36,050 bases of DNA, from positions 1-36,050 of the forward strand of contig CALUGU010000019.1 in assembly GCA_944320255.1 (NCBI GenBank), written 5' to 3'. The notes under the pieces are model-generated. The model was not told where the DNA came from, did not search any database, and saw only the letters and a list, made by a program, of their open reading frames with translations. Of the stretch, positions 1-7,549 are shown piece by piece; within the stretch, counting starts at the first letter, position 1; the number at the start of each line of letters is the position of its first letter. Source of the DNA: an uncultured Prevotella sp. (GTDB lineage Bacteria; Bacteroidota; Bacteroidia; Bacteroidales; Bacteroidaceae). Made by a program: the position numbers and the translations under genes.

Positions 1-2781
1 ATGACGGGCTTGAGCATCGGCGTCCACCTGCTCAACCTCTTGTGCGTGTCGGCCATCGTGCTGGTGTTCTATTACCGCAAGTTCCCCAACGCCAACCTCA
101 AAGGCTCGCTCATTGCGCTGCTGATTTCGTTCGTCCTCATCGCCGCCATACTTTACGGCGTGGTGCCGGGCATCATCACCGTTGGCGGCTGGTTCGAGCT
201 GTTCTTCGTCAACACGCTCGGCTGCCCGTTCAACACGGGCGTGATAGTCTACATCATCCTGCTCGTGGCCACGGTCATCTGGGCCATCTATGAGAGCTAT
301 TCAGGCAAGAGCTTCAAGCGCGGCAACCTCTCGTTCGTCCTCGCCGTTGGCATGCTCGGCGTGCCGTTCTACGGCTACGGATGGGGCGCGTTCTTCACGG
401 GCGTTGTCGTAATGGCGGTGCTTTGGTTCGTAGTGAACTACGTAAAGAACAAGAAACCGCTCGTCAGCGCACGCATCAAGAACACCACGCTGCTCTGCAT
501 GCTGATGCTGATGATAGGCTACTCAAGCTACGCCGTCATCGTGATACGCTCGTCGGCCAACCCGACGATGGACCAGAACTCGCCCGAAGACATCTTTACC
601 CTCGGCAGCTACCTCAGCCGCGAGCAGTACGGTGACAACCCGCTGGCTTACGGCCAGGCGTACACTTCGCAAGTGAAGCTCGACGTGGAAAATGGGATAT
701 GCAAGCCGCACGTAGAGTACGGCGCGCCCGTTTACCAGCGCAAGGAGAAGGCTTCGCCCGACGAGAAAGACTCTTACTTCGTAGTGAGCCGCCAGCGTGA
801 CTACGCTTACGCACAGAACATGCTGTTCCCAAGAATGTGGAGTTCGTCGCACGCCGAGGCTTACGAGAGCTGGATGGGCGGCGTTGACGGCACGCAGGTG
901 CCTTACGACCGTTGCGGAGAGCCGATAATGGTGAAGATGCCGACGATACTTGAGAACCTGCGCTTCTTCCTGTCTTACCAATGCAACTTTATGTATTGGC
1001 GTTACTTTATGTGGAACTTCGCCGGACGCCAGAACGACATTCAGGGCAACGGCGAGCTGGAGCACGGCAACTGGATTACCGGCATATCGTGGCTCGACAA
1101 CCTGCGACTCGGCGACCAGAGCAAACTGCCCGACGACTTGAAGAACAACAAGGGTCACAACGTGTTCTACTGCCTGCCCCTGCTGCTCGGTCTCATCGGC
1201 CTCTTCTGGCAGGCTTACCGCGGACAGCGCGGCATAAGGCAGTTCTGGGTGGTGTTCTTCCTGTTCTTTATGACAGGTTTGGCCATCGTGCTTTACCTCA
1301 ACCAGACACCGATGCAGCCGCGTGAGCGCGACTACGCCTACGCCGGTTCGTTCTACGCCTTCGCCATCTGGTGCGGCATCGGCGTTGCGGCCATCATCGA
1401 CTTGCTTAAGAAATACGCCAAGCTCAACGGCACGGCCGTAGCCGCCGTAGTGTCGGTGCTCTGCCTGCTCGTGCCCGTGCAAATGGCCAGCCAGACATGG
1501 GACGACCACGACCGCAGCGGACGCTACGTATGCCGCGACTTCGGACAGAACTACCTGATGTCATTGCAAGACAATGGCAACCCGATAATCTTCACCAACG
1601 GCGACAACGACACCTTCCCGTTGTGGTACAACCAAGAGGTTGAAGGCGTTAGGACTGACGCCCGCGTCTGCAACCTGAGCTACCTGCAAACCGACTGGTA
1701 CATCGACCAGATGTGCCGCGACGCTTACAAGTCGCCCGCCGTGCCCATCACTTGGCCGAGGCTCGACTACTGTTCGGGTACGAATGAGTACGTCGAAATC
1801 ATGCCCGAAGGGAAGAACCAGATACTTGAGTTCTACAAGACCAACCCTGAAGAGGCCAAGGCGTCGTTCGGCGACAACCCGTTCGAGGTGAAGAATGTCA
1901 TGAAGCACTGGGTGCGCTCGAACAACCCCGACTTCCACTTCATACCGACCGACACACTCTATATAACCATCGACAAGGAAGCCGTAAAACGCAGTGGCAT
2001 AATGATGGCGTCTGACACGATACCAGACCGTATGGTAATCTCGCTGAAAGGCAAGACCGCTCTTTACAAGGGCGACCTGATGATGCTCGAAATGCTTGCC
2101 AACTGCAACTGGACACGTCCGCTGTATGTTGCCACGACGGTGGGTTCGGAGAACTATATGAACCTCGGCGACAACTTCGTACAGGAAGGACTCGCCAACC
2201 GCATAACGCCGTTCACCACCAACAAGGCCGGGGCGAAGAACTTCGACACGGAGCGCGTCTACACCAATATGATGACACGCTTCAAGTACGGCGGCATCGA
2301 CAAGAAAGGCATCTACATCGACGAGACCGTCATGCGCATGTGCTACACGCACCGCCGCCTGTTCGCACAGCTCGCCCTGCACCTCATAGCCGAGGGCAAG
2401 ACTGACAAGGCGATGAAGGCACTCGCCTACGCGGAGAAGATGATACCGGCATACAACGTGCCGATGAACTATCTCAGCGGAGGCCTCGACATCGCCAAGG
2501 CATACGCCCTGCTTGGCAACACGGGCAACTGCAAGGCGAAAGCCGCCGAGGCCACAAAGCAGGTGTTCAACCACGCCCACCAATACATGACGTGGTACAA
2601 CTCGCTCAAGGGCAGCCGCTTCACCCAGGCACAGCAAGACTGCATGATGCACATCTACATTATGAGCATGTGCATCGACAACGCAGCTTTGTTCGACCAG
2701 GCACTGGCCAACAAGCTCGAAGCGCAGTTCAACAAAGACCTCGCAACATACCAAAGCAAGGGCGGAGTGTTGCCGCAATAA
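1..2781 (+). CDS. DUF2723 multi-pass membrane protein, 5'-truncated by the window edge
   Basis: This is the last 926 residues of a large membrane protein of the DUF2723 family (related to the eukaryotic TMEM260 O-mannosyltransferase group). The ATG at base 1 is an internal methionine: family members are usually longer, and this sequence opens in the middle of a membrane segment (SIGVHLLNLL), so the true start lies upstream. Several hydrophobic helices fill roughly residues 1-190, and more lie near 385-500. Typical family stretches are visible: QPRERDYAYAGSFY at about 440 and TNGDNDTFPLWYNQE at about 532. The C-terminal 130 residues are helical and TPR-like (LIAEGKTDKAMKALAYAEKM). By analogy it is an inner-membrane glycosyltransferase using a lipid-linked sugar, but the substrate cannot be read from the sequence. 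The family call is firm; the activity is inferred. Confidence 0.88.
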   Translation: MTGLSIGVHLLNLLCVSAIVLVFYYRKFPNANLKGSLIALLISFVLIAAILYGVVPGIITVGGWFELFFVNTLGCPFNTGVIVYIILLVATVIWAIYESYSGKSFKRGNLSFVLAVGMLGVPFYGYGWGAFFTGVVVMAVLWFVVNYVKNKKPLVSARIKNTTLLCMLMLMIGYSSYAVIVIRSSANPTMDQNSPEDIFTLGSYLSREQYGDNPLAYGQAYTSQVKLDVENGICKPHVEYGAPVYQRKEKASPDEKDSYFVVSRQRDYAYAQNMLFPRMWSSSHAEAYESWMGGVDGTQVPYDRCGEPIMVKMPTILENLRFFLSYQCNFMYWRYFMWNFAGRQNDIQGNGELEHGNWITGISWLDNLRLGDQSKLPDDLKNNKGHNVFYCLPLLLGLIGLFWQAYRGQRGIRQFWVVFFLFFMTGLAIVLYLNQTPMQPRERDYAYAGSFYAFAIWCGIGVAAIIDLLKKYAKLNGTAVAAVVSVLCLLVPVQMASQTWDDHDRSGRYVCRDFGQNYLMSLQDNGNPIIFTNGDNDTFPLWYNQEVEGVRTDARVCNLSYLQTDWYIDQMCRDAYKSPAVPITWPRLDYCSGTNEYVEIMPEGKNQILEFYKTNPEEAKASFGDNPFEVKNVMKHWVRSNNPDFHFIPTDTLYITIDKEAVKRSGIMMASDTIPDRMVISLKGKTALYKGDLMMLEMLANCNWTRPLYVATTVGSENYMNLGDNFVQEGLANRITPFTTNKAGAKNFDTERVYTNMMTRFKYGGIDKKGIYIDETVMRMCYTHRRLFAQLALHLIAEGKTDKAMKALAYAEKMIPAYNVPMNYLSGGLDIAKAYALLGNTGNCKAKAAEATKQVFNHAHQYMTWYNSLKGSRFTQAQQDCMMHIYIMSMCIDNAALFDQALANKLEAQFNKDLATYQSKGGVLPQ

Positions 2782-2789
2782 GTTTACAA

Positions 2790-2943
2790 GGAGTAAGGAG
2801 AGAAGTAGTCAAGGAGTAAGTACACTTGCCACTTCTCTCCTCTTACATCTTGACAACCCCCAATAATAAAACCATCTTGTAAGGAAAAGATAATAAGACA
2901 AAGCATTACTGCTTACTCCTTCTCTCCTTACTACTTTACTACT
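2790..2943. repeat. Intergenic inverted repeat of GGAGTAA/GGAGAGAAG-type units
   Basis: The spacer between the DUF2723 gene and the deacetylase has a purine-rich block at 2790-2820 and pyrimidine-rich blocks at 2830-2853 and 2917-2943. GTAAGGAGAGAAG at 2793-2805 is exactly inverted at 2919-2931 (13 of 13). The second arm ends about 11 bases before the deacetylase ATG. It is one of a set of such spacers in this window. Confidence 0.75.
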
Positions 2944-2954
2944 GAAAAGAGAAA

Positions 2955-3566
2955 ATGATCATCGAACAGCCGGCCATCTGGCTACGTTGGCTTTACCCAA
3001 GGGCGACATGGCGAATGGACAAGGATGTCAAGGCGGTCTACCTGACATTCGACGACGGTCCCATACCTGAGTCTACACCGTTCATCCTCGAAACGCTCGC
3101 CGCCTACGACGCCCGCGCCACGTTTTTCATGGTAGGCGACAACGTCAGGAAACACCCCGAACTGTTCAAGCAGATCGTAGACGCCGGCCACCAGGTGGGC
3201 AACCACACCTTCAACCATTGGGGAGGCTTCAAGCATACTACCAAATCGTACAGCGCCAACGCCGAAAAGGCGAACCAGCTGATCGGGGCGCACCTGTTCC
3301 GTCCGCCTCACGGATGGATGCGGTGGGAACAGTATTTCTGGCTTGGACGCAAGTACCGCATCGTCATGTGGGACCTTGTCACCCGCGACTACAGCAAGTG
3401 GCTGACGGCTGAAGACGTGCTGCGCAACGTGAAGAGGTACACGCGCAACGGCTCGATAATAACGTTCCACGACTCGCTGAAAAGCATCGACAAGCTGCGC
3501 TACGCCCTGCCGGAGGCGTTGAAGTGGCTGAAAGAGCAAGGATATGAGTTCAAGACTTTCGAGTGA
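2955..3566 (+). CDS. Polysaccharide deacetylase (NodB homology domain, CE4)
   Basis: A 203-residue protein that is essentially one NodB domain, expected to remove N- or O-acetyl groups from a polysaccharide or peptidoglycan with a divalent metal. The CE4 motifs appear in order: TFDDGP (residues 31-36, catalytic base and metal Asp), NHTFNH (83-88, metal histidines 84 and 88), RPPHGW (116-121), an Asp/Trp segment around RDYSKW, and ITFHDS (169-174, catalytic His). No signal peptide is seen; the N-terminus is short, so the protein is either cytoplasmic or exported by an unrecognised route. Its last 23 bases overlap the start of queG in another frame, which implies translational coupling. The natural substrate is not indicated by the neighbours. 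Confidence 0.9.
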   Translation: MIIEQPAIWLRWLYPRATWRMDKDVKAVYLTFDDGPIPESTPFILETLAAYDARATFFMVGDNVRKHPELFKQIVDAGHQVGNHTFNHWGGFKHTTKSYSANAEKANQLIGAHLFRPPHGWMRWEQYFWLGRKYRIVMWDLVTRDYSKWLTAEDVLRNVKRYTRNGSIITFHDSLKSIDKLRYALPEALKWLKEQGYEFKTFE

Positions 3567-4461
3567 ACAAGTAAAAGCCGAGGCTTCAGCCCTCGGCTTT
3601 TTCGCCTGCGGCGTGGCTAAGGCCGGGCCGGTAAGCGCGACGCACGCCGACGCATTCAGCCGCTGGATAGCCGCCGGCGGCCATGCTGGGATGGACTATA
3701 TGGCGCGCAACGCCGACAAGAGGCTCAACCCATGCCTGCTAATGCCTGGCGCAAAGAGTATGGTCAGCGTAGCCCTGAATTACGCTCCCGCCGTGCGTAT
3801 GCCTGAAGGCAGACTGCAATTCGCCGCTTACGCCCTCGGCAAGGACTATCACGACATCGTAAAATCCCGCCTCCACACGCTCGCCTCGCGCATCGGCATC
3901 GCCAACTACCGCGCCTTCTGCGACACCGCCCCCGTGCTTGAACGCTACTGGGCCGTGCAAGCCGGACTGGGATGGATAGGACGCAACCACCAGCTCGTCG
4001 TCCCCCACGCCGGCAGCATGTTCTTCCTCGGAGAACTGCTCCTCGACGCCGAGTTTGACTCTTACGACAGTCCAGTCGCCCCACGTTGCGGCTCATGCCA
4101 TGCCTGCCTTGACGCCTGCCCTACAGGCGCACTGTGCCATGACGGCTCGTTCTGTTCAGGCAAATGCCTGTCTTACCTGACGATAGAACACCGTGGCGAC
4201 ATTCCGCCTGAATTTGCGGCCAAGATGGGCGACACTGTTTACGGATGCGACCGCTGCCAAGACGCTTGTCCGCACAACCGCTTCGCCACGCCAACCGACG
4301 AACCGCTGCTGCAACCGTCGCCCGAACTTCTCTCTATGGCACGCGCTGACTGGCCGCGGCTCACCGTAGAGCAATACCGCCGCCTGTTCAAGGGCAGCGC
4401 AGTAAAACGGGCAAAATACGAAGGGCTTATGAGGAACATTGACTGCGCAATTAAGAGTTAA
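3544..4461 (+). CDS. queG: Epoxyqueuosine reductase QueG
   Basis: A 305-residue cobalamin-dependent iron-sulfur enzyme that reduces epoxyqueuosine to queuosine in the wobble position of tRNAs, the last step of Q synthesis. The family Asp lies in CDTAPVLER (Asp127), followed by GLGWIGRN. Two [4Fe-4S] clusters are supplied by CGSCHACLDACP (cysteines 182, 185, 188, 192) and YGCDRCQDACPHN (235, 238, 242), plus a cysteine near 208. It lacks the long C-terminal HEAT extension of some homologues; 305 residues fits the short Bacteroidota form. The ATG at 3544 lies inside the deacetylase gene, with AAGGAT just upstream. The other queuosine genes in the window (queD, queE) are 28 kb away on the other strand. 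Confidence 0.95.
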   Translation: MSSRLSSEQVKAEASALGFFACGVAKAGPVSATHADAFSRWIAAGGHAGMDYMARNADKRLNPCLLMPGAKSMVSVALNYAPAVRMPEGRLQFAAYALGKDYHDIVKSRLHTLASRIGIANYRAFCDTAPVLERYWAVQAGLGWIGRNHQLVVPHAGSMFFLGELLLDAEFDSYDSPVAPRCGSCHACLDACPTGALCHDGSFCSGKCLSYLTIEHRGDIPPEFAAKMGDTVYGCDRCQDACPHNRFATPTDEPLLQPSPELLSMARADWPRLTVEQYRRLFKGSAVKRAKYEGLMRNIDCAIKS

Positions 4462-4561
4462 GAAAATATGCACAAATAAACTTAACTCGAATTATATACT
4501 CTTAATATGCAAAGTCATCCTTCCCTAACTTTTAACTTTTAACTCTTAATTCTTAACTCTA
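4449..4561. repeat. Intergenic inverted repeat of AATTAAG/AACTCTT-type units
   Basis: The arm AATTAAGAGTTAAG at 4449-4462 runs through the queG stop codon. Its complement lies at 4539-4551 (13 bases), inside a run of TTAACT-type units from about 4528 to 4560. The second arm ends 4 bases before the next ATG at 4565. It is composed of the same kind of unit as the element at 14.1 kb. Confidence 0.7.
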
Positions 4562-4564
4562 AAA

Positions 4565-5080
4565 ATGATTGGAAAAGACATCGCCATCGCCGCGCTCGTG
4601 CGCGCCTTCTTCAAATATTACGTCACAGGCTTGCTCGAAACGCAAACCGACGTAGACCCACAGGAGCGTTTTGAACCGAAAAACATCAAGCGCATAATGC
4701 TCGACCGTTACGAGAACATATCAAAACACTTCAACCAAGAGGCGTTTTACGCCTTGTCACGAATGAACTACGAGGCCGACGAAATAGAACCATTGCTGAA
4801 AGACTTTGCGTCGGGAAACACTACCGACGTAGACCTCGTGCGCTTCGCCTGCCGCACCGACGAGCTGTTCAACGTTATGGTGGCCGAATATAAACGCAAC
4901 TTCCTCAACCTCCTTGCCGGACGCATCGAGACTGAAGACGAGCACGTCAACGCATACACACGCCTCCCCGACCTCGGTGAGATGGACATCGACCTCGCCG
5001 AAAACATCATCAACCGCATGGCCGCACGGGCATACGAATTAGGCAAAGCCAGTCAGGCTTCGCCTGAAATTAAAAAGTAA
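4565..5080 (+). CDS. Conserved-looking hypothetical protein, all-helical, cytoplasmic
   Basis: A 171-residue protein that I do not recognise. It has no signal peptide and no clear membrane helix; the N-terminus (IAIAALVRAFFKYYVTGLL) is only moderately hydrophobic. The rest is charged and predicted helical, with acidic segments such as DLGEMDIDLAENIINRM. It is co-oriented with queG and starts right after an inverted-repeat spacer. Base and codon use match the core genes before it rather than the AT-rich stretch after it, so it probably belongs to the ancestral chromosome. A strong convergent hairpin follows. No function is proposed. Confidence 0.75.
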   Translation: MIGKDIAIAALVRAFFKYYVTGLLETQTDVDPQERFEPKNIKRIMLDRYENISKHFNQEAFYALSRMNYEADEIEPLLKDFASGNTTDVDLVRFACRTDELFNVMVAEYKRNFLNLLAGRIETEDEHVNAYTRLPDLGEMDIDLAENIINRMAARAYELGKASQASPEIKK

Positions 5081-5151
5081 AAAATAACCCTCCTTGCTGT
5101 CCTTCATAAATAGGGAACTAACATCTTCCAAGGCGTAAACCAGCAAAAACA

Positions 5152-5206
5152 GTAAGATTTTGAACAGAAAAGCATATAAAACAGGCTTTTCTGTTCAAAA
5201 TTTTAC
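5152..5206. terminator. Long near-perfect hairpin, likely bidirectional terminator
   Basis: Arms of 22 bases at 5152-5173 and 5185-5206 match at 21 of 22 positions around an 11-base loop. The stem includes TTTTGAACAGAAAAGC. It sits between a plus-strand gene ending at 5080 and a minus-strand gene ending at 5402, where a shared terminator is expected. Confidence 0.75.
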
Positions 5207-5359
5207 TATATCTGCATTATCTAATATATATAAATTACTAAACACCTATAAATTACAACAACATATTCACATCACAAAATTCGGTCATTGAAAAATATTA
5301 CTACGGCCGTTTTACCCGCTTCTGTTTTTACAAGTAAGACGGTCATAGTTTAATTACCA

Positions 5360-5379
5360 TTTTTTTTTTTGGGGGGGGG
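5360..5379 (+). other. T11-G9 homopolymer junction in a gene-free stretch
   Basis: Between the hairpin at 5152-5206 and the YbjQ-type gene the sequence is AT-rich and has no ORF of note. Eleven T are followed directly by nine G. AATTACC at 5352-5358 and GGTAATT at 5378-5384 can pair across the tract. It lies between convergent genes, so it is not placed to act as a promoter switch; slippage or an assembly artefact is possible. Confidence 0.6.
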
Positions 5380-5387
5380 TAATTGCC

Positions 5388-5407
5388 ATTTAGCCTGACG
5401 GCTAAAT
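5388..5407. terminator. Small perfect hairpin over the ybjQ-like stop codon
   Basis: ATTTAGCC and GGCTAAAT pair perfectly around a TGAC loop, and the minus-strand stop codon (5402-5404) lies inside one arm. No T run follows on the minus strand, so termination is uncertain. Confidence 0.4.
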
Positions 5408-5719
5408 GACAACCGCCGTTCCGCTGCACGTCACCATCAGCATTGAGCCGTTTTGCCCAATGGCCTCATAGTCGAGGTCGATGCCCACCACGGCGTTCGC
5501 CCCAAGCTCACTGGCACGCTTCTCCATTTCTTGCATAGCCGACTCCTTAGCCTCACGCAGCACCCTCTCGTATGTGCCGCTGCGACCGCCGAAAAAGTCG
5601 GTAAGCCCTGCCATGAAATCCTTCAGAACGTTCGCTCCTACGATAGTCTCTCCCGTCACCACACCCTTATACTACAGAATGCGGCGTCCCTCTATAGTGG
5701 GTGTTGTTGTTAAAAGCAT
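5402..5719 (-). pseudogene. YbjQ-type (DUF74, heavy-metal-binding domain) gene with an in-frame amber codon
   Basis: Read from the ATG at 5719-5717 the frame gives MLLTTTPTIEGRRIL, then TAG (5674-5672), then [14 protein letters not shown] and onward to a natural stop at 5402. Together this is a complete 105-codon YbjQ-family protein, which forms small pentameric rings of unknown function. The family normally has a residue such as Glu or Gln at the amber position (as in GRRIVEYKG), so one base change (GAG or CAG to TAG) explains it. An open frame restarting at the GTG at 5662 gives 86 residues but lacks the first beta-strand. It lies 24 bases downstream of the HNH gene on the same strand. It is called a pseudogene by nonsense mutation; readthrough, internal restart or a sequencing error are alternatives. 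Confidence 0.8.
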
Positions 5720-5743
5720 AATTTCCTGTTTTTATGTTTAAAA

Positions 5744-6484
5744 TTATTCCATGAAGCAATACTCATTGTGAAACTTCAAGTATTTCTTATGTTTTTCTTC
5801 GATATTTATTAAATGTAAATCCGGCTTCAATCCCAATATCTCCTTATCAGAAACAGACAAAAGTTTTGAATAAACGGCACAACCTTTTAAATCAAACGAC
5901 ATATAGCCCAAATCGAAAAGTTTGTCATAATTAGGAAGTAACAATAAACCATTATACACATCAAGCCGTTCAAAATTGTCTGCGTCACGCCACGGTTTAA
6001 TGTGTGAGGCGATAAGTATATCAGTAAGCCGGCACGAAGATATTGAGCAACCGTGCCAATAATCCATCAAGCTACGGCGGAAACGCCCCTGCCCTATCCT
6101 TGACTGCACAATAGCTTCCTTTTCAGTGACTTCAACCCTGCTGTCAGCTTGAACCTTGTCTATTTCTGCTAAAATACTGTCATTATACTTTTTCCTGTAA
6201 TCAGAATTGACAAAAGCCAAAAATTTATTCAGTCCCGCCCTAAAATCCCCCATTGCGTGTTTGGTCGAATACTTTTCACGGTTCAATCTTTCACGCTCTT
6301 CGCTGGCAATTATTTCATCCACATATCCGGGCGTGATGTTTGTATCCAACTTATAGCCCCTCGTTTGAGTGAGAAATTTCAGCCTTGAAATATAATCCAA
6401 GCTCGTTTTCTTTGCTATGCCTCCGACTGTTATCATATAGCGGTAAAAGTCAGACTGCAAAGATTCAAAATCTGTTGCCATCAT
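5744..6484 (-). CDS. HNH endonuclease (HNH_2 type) with an N-terminal helical domain
   Basis: A 246-residue protein. The C-terminal half is a classical HNH_2 nuclease of the restriction-enzyme type: RIGQGRFRRSLMDYW (129-143), then ASHIKPW (159-165, catalytic His161), then NGLLLLPNYDKLFD (178-191). The first 100 residues are helical (SDFYRYMITVGGIAKKTSLDY) and resemble the core-binding helices of tyrosine recombinases, perhaps for DNA recognition; that part is only a resemblance. It starts 6 bases after the small ORF and lies downstream of vsr on the same strand. No cognate methyltransferase is in the window, which is unusual for a restriction enzyme. It is AT-rich, unlike the core genes, consistent with transfer. 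Confidence 0.85.
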   Translation of the reverse strand: MMATDFESLQSDFYRYMITVGGIAKKTSLDYISRLKFLTQTRGYKLDTNITPGYVDEIIASEERERLNREKYSTKHAMGDFRAGLNKFLAFVNSDYRKKYNDSILAEIDKVQADSRVEVTEKEAIVQSRIGQGRFRRSLMDYWHGCSISSCRLTDILIASHIKPWRDADNFERLDVYNGLLLLPNYDKLFDLGYMSFDLKGCAVYSKLLSVSDKEILGLKPDLHLINIEEKHKKYLKFHNEYCFME

Positions 6485-6490
6485 ACATCA

Positions 6491-6640
6491 TCATTTTTTC
6501 AATTCAGCCATTGCACTTTCAAGCGAATGCAAAACATCATCATATTCGTCCTTCAAATCGTCGTCGCATAGCGAATCATATTCATCGCTAATCAATGAAT
6601 ATGCCGACATAAGGGCATTATATATTTTTTCCTTATCCAT
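6491..6640 (-). CDS. Small acidic helical protein between vsr and the HNH gene
   Basis: From the ATG at 6640 this encodes 49 residues (MDKEKIYNALMSAYSLIS...) ending in SAMAELKK. It is strongly acidic and predicted to be two helices. A longer version of 76 residues begins at a GTG at 6721 that overlaps the vsr stop (GTGA). That extension is basic and hydrophobic with a different character, so the short form is preferred. The position between two nucleases suggests an accessory or inhibitory partner; this is inference from context only. I do not recognise the family. Confidence 0.6.
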   Translation of the reverse strand: MDKEKIYNALMSAYSLISDEYDSLCDDDLKDEYDDVLHSLESAMAELKK

Positions 6641-6717
6641 AGCGCGAAGATAATAAAAACTGTAAACAATGAGGCCAAAACAATTCATTAATTTTACAGA
6701 GCGTGAAAAACGTGTTT

Positions 6718-7212
6718 TCACTCCCCCGCCCCAGGCTCTGCAGCCATACCGTAATCGTCGTCTGTTATGGGTTTATATTTAAAGGCGTGGTCTTCAAGAT
6801 AAATGCGGTTGAGCGTGTAAGCCAACGATTGCAGCGTAGCCTCACGCTTTGCGGGACGAAGTTCACACTCCCAGACGGTTATGCAGTGCCAGCCCATTTC
6901 GGCAAGGCGGTGCTGCTCTTCCTTGTCACGCTCACGGTTACGGTTGATTTTATTGCGCCAAAACTCATGGTTGTTTTTTGGAAGGTGTCCGTTAGGGCAG
7001 TCGTGCCCGTGCCAGAAACAGCCGTTTACGAAGATGCAGGTGCGGTATTTGCGCAGCACGATGTCCGGATGACCGGGCAGGCGGGGATGGTTGAGTCGGT
7101 AACGGAAGCCGCGCGAAAAGAGATATTTGCGCACAATGATTTCAGGCCGCGTGTTCTTCGAGCGGATGGCGGCCATTATCTTGCTGCGCTTATCTTTTGT
7201 GAAAACATCCAT
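6718..7212 (-). CDS. vsr: Very short patch repair endonuclease Vsr
   Basis: A 164-residue Vsr nuclease, which nicks DNA 5' of T:G mismatches arising from deaminated 5-methylcytosine. The whole family pattern is present: RSKIMAAIRSKNTRPE (9-24), LPGHPD with catalytic Asp50, then FVNGCFWHGHDC (61-72) with the zinc ligands Cys65, His70 and Cys72 and the catalytic His68, and Cys116 in WEC as the fourth ligand. The tail after residue 140 is longer than usual. Vsr normally sits with a cytosine-5 methyltransferase, but none is found within the window. It is first in a compact minus-strand run (vsr, small ORF, HNH, ybjQ-like). Its GC content is higher than that of the HNH gene. Confidence 0.95.
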   Translation of the reverse strand: MDVFTKDKRSKIMAAIRSKNTRPEIIVRKYLFSRGFRYRLNHPRLPGHPDIVLRKYRTCIFVNGCFWHGHDCPNGHLPKNNHEFWRNKINRNRERDKEEQHRLAEMGWHCITVWECELRPAKREATLQSLAYTLNRIYLEDHAFKYKPITDDDYGMAAEPGAGE

Positions 7213-7220
7213 ACCGATTG

Positions 7221-7228
7221 CAAACTTA
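7221..7228 (-). promoter_or_regulatory. Bacteroidota-type -7 box upstream of vsr
   Basis: On the minus strand TAAGTTTG fits TAnnTTTG and lies only 8 bases before the vsr ATG, so transcription would give a nearly leaderless mRNA. No convincing -33 TTTG is seen. Confidence 0.45.
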
Positions 7229-7549
7229 CGAAAAATAATTGATTACGCCTTAATAAAGCGTGGCGTTTTGAGATTCATCCGAAATTCTGGTGGATGTCAT
7301 ATAAAAGCCAATCCGCCCCTTTCGGGGACAGAAGCAGGCGTACATACCCCAAAAAGGTTTATGAATTAACCCAAACAACTCAACCATACTCGCCAGCGAA
7401 TACAAATTTTATCTGCCGTCAACCAAACAAGTCGAGAACGCAAAACAGCTTGTAAACCGACAATAAGCAACCTATTGACTATACTAATAGCTTGGTCTGA
7501 ATAACGGTACTGTCTGTTTCTGTGGATTTACAATCTACCCAAATAGGTA
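7229..7549. other. Gene-free stretch upstream of vsr
   Basis: No ORF with recognisable content is found on either strand. A small GC hairpin (CCCC-TTTC-GGGG, about 7315-7326) is the only structure. No remnant of a DNA methyltransferase could be recognised by eye. Confidence 0.5.

Noticed and set aside
1..3. ATG at the first base as a true start codon
   Set aside because: The family is longer and the sequence begins in a membrane helix; the gene enters from outside the window.
1561..2778. A 405-codon minus-strand open frame within the DUF2723 gene
   Set aside because: Shadow of the clear DUF2723 coding sequence; no motifs and no promoter. The minus-strand frame at 523-1509 is rejected for the same reason.
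6703..7242. A 179-codon plus-strand frame opposite vsr
   Set aside because: Vsr is complete with all catalytic and zinc residues; the opposite frame is low in recognisable content.
7315..7326. Small GC hairpin (CCCC/GGGG) upstream of vsr as a terminator
   Set aside because: Stem of only four pairs with no T run on either strand; too weak to call.
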